The notes under the pieces were generated by a model, which saw only the letters and a list, made by a program, of their open reading frames with translations, was not told the origin of the DNA and did no database searches. This document shows positions 1 through 8,556 of a stretch of DNA of 53,417 nucleotides, piece after piece; position 1 is the first letter of the stretch; the number at the start of each line of letters is the position of its first letter. This DNA comes from Opitutia bacterium (GTDB lineage Bacteria; Verrucomicrobiota; Verrucomicrobiia; Opitutales; UBA953), in contig CANIUQ010000010.1 of the NCBI GenBank assembly GCA_947470855.1, positions 1-53,417 on the forward strand, read 5' to 3'. The position numbers were made by a program, and so were the translations under genes.

Positions 1-3000
1 ACCGGTGCTGACCTGACCTTACGTAGCGACACGGATACGACATTTGCTAACAATGTTACCCTTGATGCAACTTCTACGGTTACCGTGGATCGTGTCACTT
101 CTGGTGCAAATGTGACGCACACGCTTTCAGGTACGACCACCTTGTCTGGAGTTACTTTAAATGTTGTACGCGGTGGTAATGTCACGGGAACGGCGACTCT
201 CAATGTTGCTAACTTGAACATTGCAGGAGCTAACACTACTTTCAATGTTGGCACTGGTGCATTGTTGGATGTCGCAAGTATCATTGATAGTGTGGGAGGC
301 GGTATTGTAATCAAAACCGGTTCTAATGTTTTTAATACTACCTTAAACAGCGATTCTATTGGTATCGATGTTCAGGCTGGCACGATGAATGCGACGACTA
401 ATTCTCAGTTTTTGGGGTCGGTTAGTAATGCGACAACCCTTAATATCATTAACAATGTTAGCCCTGTTTCGACTCTTTACCTTCAGTCGTTAACCGGTGT
501 TGGCACTACAACGATTAGTGTTGGAAATGCAGAAATTCACTCTGTGATTGGTGCAGACGGCACTGGTGCTAATACTCTTTCAGTAGCGAATGGTACTTTG
601 ACAGCTGATCTGGAAGCAGGTACTGTTTCTGCGCTTCGACTGGTTTCTGCTACAGTCGATGCTAACGGAAAGACCCTCAATGCTACCATCAGTGGGTCTG
701 CTAATATCACCAACATGGTTTCGGGCAATCTTACCCTGTCTGCAGGTTCAACTGATTTGACCATTCAGAATCTCACCGGTGGTAATGTAACCACGAATGC
801 AAATAGCTCTAACATTGGTACTCTTTCTGGAAATACCGCCAATCTTACACTCAACAGTAATACCACGATTGGAACTGCCAATGGTTCTTCCAATGTTAGT
901 GTCAGCGCAGGCAAAACATTAACCATCAATGGTGGTACTTTTGCTGGCAGCCTCGCTGGAGCTGGTAACGTGGCGATTGGTGGTACCGTAAATTTAAACG
1001 GCAATAACATCGACGACTACACGGGTAAAACAATTCTTAATGCTGGTGGTGCCGTGACTTACGATTCAGCAGTCACATTAAATACTTTAGCTGGTTCGGG
1101 TTCGGCTACCTTCGCCGGTGTCTCGACGATTTCTAATATCGATAACGGAACAACCGCTACTCTGAATAACAATGGTACATCGTTAACCCTCGGCCAAGGG
1201 TCCTTTGCCGGCACGATTACAGGTGCAGGAACATTAATTAAGAGCGGCGCAGGACTGATGACACTTAGTGGAAATAATATCGATAACTACACGGGTGCGA
1301 CTACGGTTACAGCAGGCGGCACTTTGGCTTTCGCGAATGGAGCTGATTTATCTGGCGCTGGTTCGGTAACAGTTGACGGAACTCTAAATTTAGGTGGCAA
1401 CTCGATCATCACTTCTCTCGCTGGTGCCAGCACAGGTATTATTAACAATAGTTCTGGTTTAACGGTCAGCAGTGGTACATACCTAGGAACAATTGTTGGA
1501 GCTGGGAACATTCAGAAGGTTACAGGCGGAGGGTTGTTCCTTAGTGGAGCCAAGACCTTAACTGCACTAGATGTGCAAGCTGGTTCTGTTCTTTTTGATG
1601 CGAACAGTACAATCAATACGTTAACGGGCTCTGCCATTGTGGATATGGTTGCTGGACAAACATTGACGGTTGGTTCGGGAGATTTCTCGGGAACGATTCG
1701 TTCAACTGCTGCAGGAACAGGTAATGCTAACTTAACCAAAAATGGTACGGGCGTTCTAACCTTGCGCGGTTCCAATATCGACCAGTTCACTGGTACAACG
1801 ACCGTTCAAACAGGCGGCACCTTGGCCTATGTCGCTGATACAGCCGCTAACAGCACAACCCCTGCTGGCATTATTTTAAGCAATCTAGCCGTTGAGACCA
1901 ATGCGACGGTGAAGCTTACTTCGAGCGCGACCGTCAAGACGGCAGCAGCTATCGTAAATGCTGTCTCAGGCAACGGGACGATTGAAGTTAACACTGATCA
2001 CAATTTGCAATTCGAGTTAACCCCAGCCAATAGCTCTACCTTTAATGGTAGAATTACTGGAATTGGCGGGATTACCCGTACGGGCACTGTCGGTGGCGCC
2101 GGCACTGGTGGCGGGACACTTACTCTTAACGGCATTAGCGATTATCAAGGAGCGACCAACATTAGTCGTGGTCGGGTCAATGTTAATGGCTCCATTGCAG
2201 GATTTGGCGTTTTCGTTGGTGGTACTTTAGGTGGATCTGGTACAGTTAACACAAGCGTTACAGTTAACAGTTATGGAATAATTGCTCCTGGAAATTCTCC
2301 AGGTTTGCTCACCGTAACAGGTGACACTGTTTTCGAAGCTGGTTCTAATTTCCAAGCCGAGTTAGGTGGCACACTGGCTGGTTCACAGTATGACCAACTT
2401 TATGTTTCGGGTGGCACGGTAAATCTCCAAAGTGGAGTTGGTGCTTATGGTGGTCACAACAATGTCTATCTCGATGTCTTAAGATTTGGCACCACGTTCC
2501 AACCGGCTTGGGGTGATCAGTTTACCGTGATTCGCACCAATTCACCTACAGGTATCACAGGTACCTTTGGGGGAATGAGCAGTAATTTCACGACCTTCCT
2601 TATCTATGATAACAATGCCGCTGCTCATCAGAATGCAGTTATCTACGGTACAGGCCTAACTTCGAATCAAACGTTCGCTGATCGTTTCACTACGGCTAAC
2701 CAAAAAGCAATTGCTACAGGATTGTGGAATGGTGGCTTAACTAATGCTAATTATGTCGACACGACAACGACAGTTCTCCGCACCGACCTTGTTCGTTTCA
2801 CTGATTCCAATACCGCAAACGGTAAGGCCGTCGTTGCTTTATTGACTTCGGGTGCCAACGCGGGAGCAGTCCTTAATAGCTTCTCTCCTGAGCCATTCTT
2901 AGGTCTCAACGATTATGCTGTAACGACGATTCGAACCGCTACCGATGCTGCGCTGGCCCAGTCGGCTATGGTTATTAAGGGGCGCTGGTCCGCTGGATTT

Positions 3001-3789
3001 AGTTTCAGTAATGCGGCAAACCGCTTTACTGGCGGTTCAGATTCAAGCTTCAATCGCAGCCTGAATAGTTCTAACTCAGTCATTAACTTGGAGTATGCGT
3101 TCAATAAGTCTACCAAGATGGGCGGATTTGTTGGCTTTAATAATGGTTCCACTCGTACTTCTTCGAGTTCAATTGATTATGATGGTAAGGTGTTTGGACT
3201 CACTGGTTTCAAGCGATTGGGTCGTCAGCACCCCATCTTCTTCAAGGCTGCCGTAGCCTATGCAACGCTTGGCTTCTCCTCGAGTCGTACAGATGCTCTG
3301 GGTACTTCCTCAACGGGCAATAATTCGCTGAATGGAACAATCTTCCAGGTAACCGCTTCGATGCCTACCTATCGTTCGTCTAAGTTAACGGTTAGTCCTT
3401 TGTTAGGTATCCTTCGTGGATCATCCTCATCCTCTGCTTTCACGGAGACAGGCACGGGTGCTAATTTGAGTGTGGATAAGGCTTCGTTCACCTCGACTCG
3501 TGCTCTTCTTGGTGTGGCCTTTGATTATCGTGCTACCACCAGCTTGAACCTCGGTGCTCAATTAAGTTACGAGCATGAGTTCTCTGGCTCTCGTGATGTG
3601 ACCGCTCGTCTTGGCTCAAGTTCATTCACTGTTAATAATGACGATGCTGGCAACACTCTGGCTCTGGGCTTGAATGCTGGTTATGACATTAGCAATAGCA
3701 CCCGTCTGAACTTAGGTGCTGAATTGCGTCACAATGGCGATTACTCCAACGATCACCGTTATAATGCTGGGGTGAACGTACGATTCTAA
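1..3789 (+). CDS. Autotransporter with beta-strand repeats (5' end outside window)
   Basis: The frame is open from base 1, so the gene starts upstream and the signal peptide is missing. At least 1262 residues are present. The first ~880 residues are rich in Gly, Thr, Asn, Ser and Val, as expected for a beta-helical passenger, and include autotransporter-associated beta-strand repeats of the form NNIDxYTGxTTV. The last ~300 residues alternate polar and hydrophobic residues as in a 12-strand autotransporter barrel and end in Phe (NAGVNVRF), the usual outer-membrane signature. By family knowledge the passenger would be exposed at or released from the cell surface. Its ligand cannot be told. The gene is followed by a strong terminator. 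Confidence 0.9.
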   Translation, partial: TGADLTLRSDTDTTFANNVTLDATSTVTVDRVTSGANVTHTLSGTTTLSGVTLNVVRGGNVTGTATLNVANLNIAGANTTFNVGTGALLDVASIIDSVGGGIVIKTGSNVFNTTLNSDSIGIDVQAGTMNATTNSQFLGSVSNATTLNIINNVSPVSTLYLQSLTGVGTTTISVGNAEIHSVIGADGTGANTLSVANGTLTADLEAGTVSALRLVSATVDANGKTLNATISGSANITNMVSGNLTLSAGSTDLTIQNLTGGNVTTNANSSNIGTLSGNTANLTLNSNTTIGTANGSSNVSVSAGKTLTINGGTFAGSLAGAGNVAIGGTVNLNGNNIDDYTGKTILNAGGAVTYDSAVTLNTLAGSGSATFAGVSTISNIDNGTTATLNNNGTSLTLGQGSFAGTITGAGTLIKSGAGLMTLSGNNIDNYTGATTVTAGGTLAFANGADLSGAGSVTVDGTLNLGGNSIITSLAGASTGIINNSSGLTVSSGTYLGTIVGAGNIQKVTGGGLFLSGAKTLTALDVQAGSVLFDANSTINTLTGSAIVDMVAGQTLTVGSGDFSGTIRSTAAGTGNANLTKNGTGVLTLRGSNIDQFTGTTTVQTGGTLAYVADTAANSTTPAGIILSNLAVETNATVKLTSSATVKTAAAIVNAVSGNGTIEVNTDHNLQFELTPANSSTFNGRITGIGGITRTGTVGGAGTGGGTLTLNGISDYQGATNISRGRVNVNGSIAGFGVFVGGTLGGSGTVNTSVTVNSYGIIAPGNSPGLLTVTGDTVFEAGSNFQAELGGTLAGSQYDQLYVSGGTVNLQSGVGAYGGHNNVYLDVLRFGTTFQPAWGDQFTVIRTNSPTGITGTFGGMSSNFTTFLIYDNNAAAHQNAVIYGTGLTSNQTFADRFTTANQKAIATGLWNGGLTNANYVDTTTTVLRTDLVRFTDSNTANGKAVVALLTSGANAGAVLNSFSPEPFLGLNDYAVTTIRTATDAALAQSAMVIKGRWSAGFSFSNAANRFTGGSDSSFNRSLNSSNSVINLEYAFNKSTKMGGFVGFNNGSTRTSSSSIDYDGKVFGLTGFKRLGRQHPIFFKAAVAYATLGFSSSRTDALGTSSTGNNSLNGTIFQVTASMPTYRSSKLTVSPLLGILRGSSSSSAFTETGTGANLSVDKASFTSTRALLGVAFDYRATTSLNLGAQLSYEHEFSGSRDVTARLGSSSFTVNNDDAGNTLALGLNAGYDISNSTRLNLGAELRHNGDYSNDHRYNAGVNVRF
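990..2160 (+). repeat. Autotransporter-associated beta-strand repeats
   Basis: Four degenerate in-frame copies of a motif reading L-x-G-x-N-I-D-x-Y/F-T-G-x-T lie near 990-1031, 1261-1305, 1759-1800 and 2119-2160. The last is diverged (GISDYQGATN). They match the autotransporter-associated beta-strand repeat pattern. The DNA is less conserved than the protein, so this is a protein repeat and not a recent duplication. Confidence 0.75.
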
Positions 3790-3814
3790 GACAAATCGTA
3801 AATCCGCTTCAATC

Positions 3815-3840
3815 AAAGGGCCACGAGAGTGGCCCTTTTT
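3815..3840 (+). terminator. Rho-independent terminator after autotransporter gene
   Basis: A perfect 10-bp stem (aaagggccac / gtggcccttt) with loop GAGA is followed by a T run. It lies 25 bp after the autotransporter stop. The last T residues overlap the stop codon of the convergent pyruvate kinase gene, and the opposite strand also ends in T-rich sequence, so it may serve both genes. Confidence 0.9.
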
Positions 3841-5266
3841 ATTTAACTGCAGGCACAGTGCGTAACTGAACGCTATCAATGACTTGAGGTCCAAGAATCA
3901 CATTGGTGACAATCACCAATACTTGGCCGGGCAGGCAGTAACCTTCATCGCGCAGTCTTTCCAGTGCCTTTGTAATATTTTCATCAGCTTGGGGGCTGAA
4001 TTTAGTAAAGAACGGGGTCACACCCCAATATAGACTCATACGACGATTAATTTGTAAATCCTCGGAGAAGGCGTAAATGGGACATCCGGCTACACGTAGG
4101 GAAGAGAGTGTACGTGGCGCGTCGCCGTTGCGTGTGAATGCAATAATTCCCGTGTTGCCTAAGTCTTGAGCGAGACCCGCCGCTGCCCGCAGGAGTTTAA
4201 CCTTCGGGGTTTCAAAATCTTGTTCTTCAGAAAGACGTTTAGGAATATCTTGCTCGGTGGTTAGTGCGATACGCGACATTACTTCTATACAACGAATGGG
4301 GTGTTTCCCTGTCGTGGTTTCACCCGATAGCATAACGGAGTCGGCTAACTCAAGTACAGCATTGGAAACATCGGTCACCTCTGCCCGAGTGGGCACGGGG
4401 GCTTGAATCATTGATTCAAGCATGTGGGTGGCAACAATGACGGGCTTACGTGCAGCTATAGCCATAGCGACGGCGCGTCGTTGTACTTGGGGTAAACTTT
4501 CGTAGGGGATTTCGATTCCGAGGTCACCCCGAGCCACCATTAAAGCATCTGAGGCATTTAAGATATCTCCTAAATGATCAATCGCCGATTGGTCTTCAAT
4601 TTTAGCAATGATTTGGGCCTTCGAGTGCTGCTCTAAAAGCAATCGTCGCAACGAATCGACATCGGCTGCTTCACGGACAAAAGATAGGGCGAAAAAATCG
4701 ACACCCACTTCGCAGCCCACTTTGACATCGGCGCGGTCTTTGTCGGTCAGGGCAGGGAGCTCTACTTTGACTCCAGGTAAATTAATATGGCGACGACTGC
4801 CTAGAAATCCTGGCTGTTCCACTAAGCACCGTAATCGATCGGGGCGATGCTCGAGGACGCGGAGTTGGATAAGGCCATTATCGACGAGCACGAGCCCGCC
4901 CTCTGGGACGGCGCGAATGATGGGTGGGTAATTGGAAGTAATCAGTAGAGTGTCGCCTTCGGCTTTAGCCTCAGGAGTTCCTGTGACGTCGACGCGTTGC
5001 CCGGCCTTAAGTTGAATCGGCTCTGGCCGTGCTCCTGTGCGAATTTCAGGCCCTTTGACATCCATCATCACGGCTAGGTCTTTACCTAACTTTGAACTGA
5101 CTTTTCTGACGCGCTCGACGATTTGGCGAACCCAGGCATGGTCAGCGTGAGCCATATTGAGACGGACAACATTAGCTCCAGCTTTAATGGCGGCGGTAAG
5201 ATTTTCTTCAGATTCGGTTGCTGGCCCAATCGTAAAGGTGATGCGCGTGTGTCGAAAGGGTTTCAC
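3839..5266 (-). CDS. pyk: Pyruvate kinase
   Basis: Catalyses phosphoenolpyruvate + ADP to pyruvate + ATP, the last step of glycolysis, in the cytoplasm. The 475 residues fit the family. Visible signatures are TIGPAT near the start, DVKGPEIRTG (~residue 69), the magnesium-site stretch ARGDLGIEI (~245) and ATHMLESM followed by PTRAEVTDV and SGETTTGKHP. The usual N-terminal RxNFSHG is replaced by VRLNMAHADH, which resembles plastid-type pyruvate kinases. The start is GTG; an in-frame TAA lies just upstream. It lies 75 bp downstream of trmB on the same strand. Confidence 0.95.
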   Translation of the reverse strand: MKPFRHTRITFTIGPATESEENLTAAIKAGANVVRLNMAHADHAWVRQIVERVRKVSSKLGKDLAVMMDVKGPEIRTGARPEPIQLKAGQRVDVTGTPEAKAEGDTLLITSNYPPIIRAVPEGGLVLVDNGLIQLRVLEHRPDRLRCLVEQPGFLGSRRHINLPGVKVELPALTDKDRADVKVGCEVGVDFFALSFVREAADVDSLRRLLLEQHSKAQIIAKIEDQSAIDHLGDILNASDALMVARGDLGIEIPYESLPQVQRRAVAMAIAARKPVIVATHMLESMIQAPVPTRAEVTDVSNAVLELADSVMLSGETTTGKHPIRCIEVMSRIALTTEQDIPKRLSEEQDFETPKVKLLRAAAGLAQDLGNTGIIAFTRNGDAPRTLSSLRVAGCPIYAFSEDLQINRRMSLYWGVTPFFTKFSPQADENITKALERLRDEGYCLPGQVLVIVTNVILGPQVIDSVQLRTVPAVK

Positions 5267-5341
5267 GGTATTTAATTAGTAATTACGCCTAGGCTTCGGC
5301 GCAAGGGAAACTTGCCTTGAGAAAGTTATTTACCAAAAAAA

Positions 5342-5950
5342 TTATAGTATCTTTTCAGCAACGATATCGCGCTTTGCCTTTAAAATTTTTTCGAAAAAAG
5401 TTTCGGTTTCAAATGGCCACACGGCTTCGTTTAAAATTCGCCATTGCGGATGTTTTTTCAGCTCAGCCAAAGTCCATTCAAAATAATTTTCGTCATCGGT
5501 GCGAAAATGTAACTTTGCACCGATGGTCGAGTGATTGGCTAAACGGGTTAAATTTTCGGTTTGGATGAATCGATTTTTATGGTGTCTTTTTTTAGGCCAA
5601 GGATCAGGATAAAGGATGAAAATTTTGGTAAAAGTGATTTCGGATGACAGTGCGTCCATCAGTTCGCTCGCCTCGGCTTTGATGAAGCCGATATTCGTAA
5701 TTTTTTGTTTCGTTTTTTTTCGCTGACATTTTTCGATTCGATCCGTGATTAAATCAATGCCTAGACAGAACTCCTCGGGGTGTTGTTGAGCGTAGGCAGC
5801 AAGCCAGTGACCATGCCCACAACCAATTTCAAAGGTGCACGTTTTGTTTTCCCCCAGCAGGCTTTGCAGGGTTTGTCGATGGCAGGCGATGTTTTCCAGG
5901 CGTAAAGATTCGGCCCAAGCTTTACCCATGACTTTTGTTTTGCCCGCCAT
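5342..5950 (-). CDS. trmB: tRNA (guanine-N7-)-methyltransferase
   Basis: Uses S-adenosylmethionine to methylate N7 of G46 in the variable loop of tRNA. The SAM-binding motif is FEIGCGHGHWLAAYA (~residues 41-55), and the family hallmark YPDPWPKKRHHKNRF follows at ~115. The 202-residue length is normal. I chose the ATG (MAGKTKVMG) preceded by an A/G-rich AAAAGAAAGA; an in-frame TTG six codons upstream is possible. The N-terminus is lysine-rich as in other TrmB proteins. It is probably co-transcribed with pyk. Confidence 0.93.
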   Translation of the reverse strand: MAGKTKVMGKAWAESLRLENIACHRQTLQSLLGENKTCTFEIGCGHGHWLAAYAQQHPEEFCLGIDLITDRIEKCQRKKTKQKITNIGFIKAEASELMDALSSEITFTKIFILYPDPWPKKRHHKNRFIQTENLTRLANHSTIGAKLHFRTDDENYFEWTLAELKKHPQWRILNEAVWPFETETFFEKILKAKRDIVAEKIL

Positions 5951-6090
5951 TCTTTCTTTTAAGCACAAGTCTTAGCTGAGGCTCAAGGGGTGATTTTAGG
6001 GGCGGGGGTTATTCTTTAGGTAATAATTGTCCCCATCGTGAATAACTCCGGCTTTCCAGACCGAGTTTGGTGGCTTCTCGTATTACTCCT

Positions 6091-6525
6091 ATGGCCAAAG
6101 TAGATATCGAAATCGTACAAAAAGTCCTCAAAGAAAACGGAGTCGATGTTCGTTTGGCTGCATCGATTCTGAATCAAATCCGTGAAGTCGCGATGGAAGA
6201 GGCGGTTGTCCGGGAAAAGCCAGCCAAGAAACAACACCTTGTCCTGGTTAGTGAGCCTGAAGGAGGTTTGCCCAAAGACCTCGTGGGATGGGTTGTACAA
6301 ATTTTAGAGGACGACGATCCTCGCGAAACGGCAAATCGAATTGCCGAGGTAGCTTCCGTTTTTAACGGTACGCCGAAAGGACAACGTTTGCCGGTGGATT
6401 CTTTTGGCGATGCTTGTCAAAGTTTGCCCACAAAATTGTTAAAGGAAAATAATGTTTGGGTGAAAACTCGCGAGCCCGTGCGTGTACTTGCAGTAAAAAA
6501 TTCTTTGGGACGTCGTCGTGGGTAA
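6091..6525 (+). CDS. Conserved-looking hypothetical protein
   Basis: I do not recognise this 144-residue protein. It has no signal peptide or membrane segment. The N-terminal half (VDIEIVQKVLKENG...) is helical and charged. The middle has LVLVSEPEGGLPKDLVGW, then WVVQILEDDDP and a helical stretch (ANRIAEVASVF). The C-terminus is basic (NSLGRRRG). I chose the ATG at MAKVDIEIV over an upstream TTG that adds eight residues with no better ribosome site. It stands alone on the plus strand, with trmB diverging and a possible terminator after it. A nucleic-acid or adaptor role is conceivable but unsupported. Confidence 0.7.
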   Translation: MAKVDIEIVQKVLKENGVDVRLAASILNQIREVAMEEAVVREKPAKKQHLVLVSEPEGGLPKDLVGWVVQILEDDDPRETANRIAEVASVFNGTPKGQRLPVDSFGDACQSLPTKLLKENNVWVKTREPVRVLAVKNSLGRRRG

Positions 6526-6556
6526 ATTTTTCCCACTGGGGAAATTCCGCTTTTTT
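6525..6556 (+). terminator. Possible terminator after hypothetical gene
   Basis: Immediately after the stop, TTTTCCC and GGGGAAA can pair (7 bp including one G-U) around the loop ACT. After a short spacer comes a run of six T residues. The stem is short and the T run is five bases away, so the call is moderate. Confidence 0.45.
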
Positions 6557-6664
6557 GCGCGAAATTTTTTTGAATAAAGCCCTTTTCGCTTAGTTTTTAT
6601 CGTAGCCTCTTGCGGGTGAGATTCCTCTCGCATCTTCGCATAAAATTCCGCACGATTCGTCTTT

Positions 6665-7831
6665 ATGAAGTTTAAGAATTTCCCGATTTATCGCATCGAA
6701 TGGGTGACCTCAGCGTTCCTCATTGGTACTGCGTTTTTGTCGCTCACGGTTGTGCCTTGGTTCATTTGGACCTACGCTAAAGATATCCAAGGATGGGGCT
6801 TTATTTTAGCCCTCTTCACGTTTTATTATTTTGCGACGGGCATCTCGATTACCCTTGGTTACCACCGCCTCTTTTCCCACATATCCTTCAAGGCTAAATG
6901 GCCAGTGAAGGTGTTTGTCCTGATTTTCGGCGCAGCCTCCTTCGAAAATTCAGCCCTCGATTGGTCAGCTGATCACCGCATTCACCATAAGCACGTGGAC
7001 GAGGATGAAGACCCCTATGATATCTCAAAGGGCTTCTTTTATGCCCATATCGGCTGGTTGCTGTTCCGTCTCAAACCCAAGCCACCCGTAACAAATGTAA
7101 AGGACCTTGAGGCTGATCCTCTGATTATGCTACAACACCGATATGTGCAGTGGATTGGTTTGGTAGTAGGCTTTATTTTGCCAGCCGCTTTGGGCTGGGG
7201 TTATGCCGTGCTTAATGGGTTTACCAACCCTGGTCTTACCGCTATGGCCTGCTTCCTCATTGCTGGTCTTTTGCGTACGGTGATTGTTCAACAAGCCACC
7301 TTCTGCATTAACTCGCTCTGCCACATGTTTGGCCGTCAGCCCTATTCCCATGGCCATAGCGCACGTGATAGTGCTTGGGTTGCTTGGTTAACTTATGGTG
7401 AAGGCTATCACAACTACCATCATGAGTTTCAGCATGATTATCGTAATGGAGTTAAGCCTTGGCAGTTTGACCCTACGAAATGGGTGATTTGGACTCTTTC
7501 CAAGGTTGGATTGGTTCAAGACCTTCGCCGTGTTCCTGACTCGCGTATTTTGGCTGCCGAGCTCAAAGAGAAAAGTCGTACTTTAGGTAAAGATGTTGAT
7601 CAACTAGTCAGTCGTCTCGACGAGCGTACCCGTGAGTTAAAAGCGAGCACGATTGCGGCTGCTCATGCCTTAGCGAAAGATTTGGCTCAGCGAGCTGAAG
7701 CACTTAAAGAAGCTGCTATTACCAAAGCTGAGGTTGGACAAGAAACCTTGCAGGAATTGCGTGGCTTGCTCAATCAAGCGGCAGCGATGTTAGAGTCTCT
7801 TCGCCAGGCCGATGCTAGTGCAGTCGCTTAA
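6665..7831 (+). CDS. Acyl-CoA/fatty acid delta-9-type desaturase with helical C-terminal tail
   Basis: An integral-membrane di-iron desaturase that introduces a double bond into a fatty acyl chain. All three histidine boxes are visible: HRLFSH (H67-H72), HRIHH (H104-H108) and HNYHH (H249-H253), with an extra His at NSLCH (H220). Four or more hydrophobic segments lie between residues 12 and 210. The core ends near residue 293. The remaining ~95 residues form a charged, Ala/Leu-rich amphipathic helix without membrane character, which the family normally lacks. The start ATG is clear. A second, shorter desaturase gene lies at 17.1-18.1 kb. Substrate and regiospecificity are inferred from the family only. 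Confidence 0.9.
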   Translation: MKFKNFPIYRIEWVTSAFLIGTAFLSLTVVPWFIWTYAKDIQGWGFILALFTFYYFATGISITLGYHRLFSHISFKAKWPVKVFVLIFGAASFENSALDWSADHRIHHKHVDEDEDPYDISKGFFYAHIGWLLFRLKPKPPVTNVKDLEADPLIMLQHRYVQWIGLVVGFILPAALGWGYAVLNGFTNPGLTAMACFLIAGLLRTVIVQQATFCINSLCHMFGRQPYSHGHSARDSAWVAWLTYGEGYHNYHHEFQHDYRNGVKPWQFDPTKWVIWTLSKVGLVQDLRRVPDSRILAAELKEKSRTLGKDVDQLVSRLDERTRELKASTIAAAHALAKDLAQRAEALKEAAITKAEVGQETLQELRGLLNQAAAMLESLRQADASAVA

Positions 7832-7841
7832 GCCAAGCTGT

Positions 7842-8306
7842 TTAGACTATCTTTAACGCTTCCAGCAAATCGAGGACTTGCTCTTCGATTTCTGGAAGCA
7901 CGTCCTCAGGTTCCGCACAATCAATGTCATGTACCTGCCAATAGGTGATTCGCTCAGCCCATTCAGGATGTGCCCCCTTCATCATCTCAAAGTGCTCATC
8001 CTTTTTTAAGGCGATAACATGGTGGGCCCGCTCTAAGTCCTCGATTTGCAATTGGGTGGGTGCTCGCCCTGTAAGCTCAAGTGGAATGCCTAATTTTGTT
8101 AAACGGGCATGGGTGTCTACCGATAGCAGGGTTGGCTCATCGGCCACAATCGAGGTCAAAAGACCCCTAGAAAAGGCCCTGGCAGGCAGGTTTTTTTGCA
8201 GGGCATGCCAATTAAAGAGGGCCTCGGCATGACGACTACGGTAAAAGTTGCCGGTACAAATAAAGAGCACCAGAGTGTCAGAATCTGCGCTTGTGCGACG
8301 GGTCAT
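7842..8306 (-). CDS. Low-molecular-weight protein tyrosine phosphatase family protein
   Basis: Residues 12-24 read LVLFICTGNFYRS, containing the phosphatase loop C-x5-R (C17 to R23) of the LMW-PTP/arsenate reductase fold at the expected N-terminal place. The 154 residues fit the family. The C-terminal general-acid motif, normally W-x-V-x-D-P, appears as WQVHDIDCAEPED, so the acid Asp is present but the following Pro is not. Dephosphorylation of phosphotyrosine or a related phosphoester is likely; the target is unknown. It converges with the upstream desaturase gene with only 10 bp between them. Confidence 0.82.
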   Translation of the reverse strand: MTRRTSADSDTLVLFICTGNFYRSRHAEALFNWHALQKNLPARAFSRGLLTSIVADEPTLLSVDTHARLTKLGIPLELTGRAPTQLQIEDLERAHHVIALKKDEHFEMMKGAHPEWAERITYWQVHDIDCAEPEDVLPEIEEQVLDLLEALKIV

Positions 8307-8342
8307 GCTTAGTAAAGATGAGATACTCTAATCAAAACACTT

Positions 8343-8552
8343 ATGGCACGCAAATTGTTCGCTCTTTTCGCAATTAGTTTCTCGCTCGTTGGCTGTATGG
8401 GTCCTGAGAAAGGTCCTAGCCCTGTTGAAGGCGACCTGAATAACTTGGGTGGATCGCCTGCTTTCGAAAATCCAGCCCCAGTGACTAAAGAAACAAAGAA
8501 GTCTAAGAAGTCTAAAGGCAGATTACCTGTTAATAGCTCCAGTCAAAAATAA
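8343..8552 (+). CDS. Small lipoprotein
   Basis: A 69-residue protein with a lipoprotein signal peptide: positively charged MARK, a hydrophobic stretch and the lipobox LVGC (Cys at residue 18). The mature part is short, Pro/Ser-rich and ends in a lysine-rich segment (TKETKKSKKSKG), which could contact lipid A, peptidoglycan or nucleic acid. No domain is recognised. It diverges from the phosphatase gene with 36 bp between starts, and a perfect terminator hairpin lies 45 bp after its stop. Confidence 0.75.
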   Translation: MARKLFALFAISFSLVGCMGPEKGPSPVEGDLNNLGGSPAFENPAPVTKETKKSKKSKGRLPVNSSSQK

Positions 8553-8556
8553 TCTT

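Noticed and set aside
537-1790. Minus-strand open frames in the autotransporter gene
   Set aside because: They are antisense shadows of the repetitive Gly/Thr/Asn passenger and show low-complexity Val/Pro/Leu proteins.
7130-7357. Minus-strand frame inside the first desaturase gene
   Set aside because: It overlaps the conserved histidine-box region of the desaturase and shows no features of its own.
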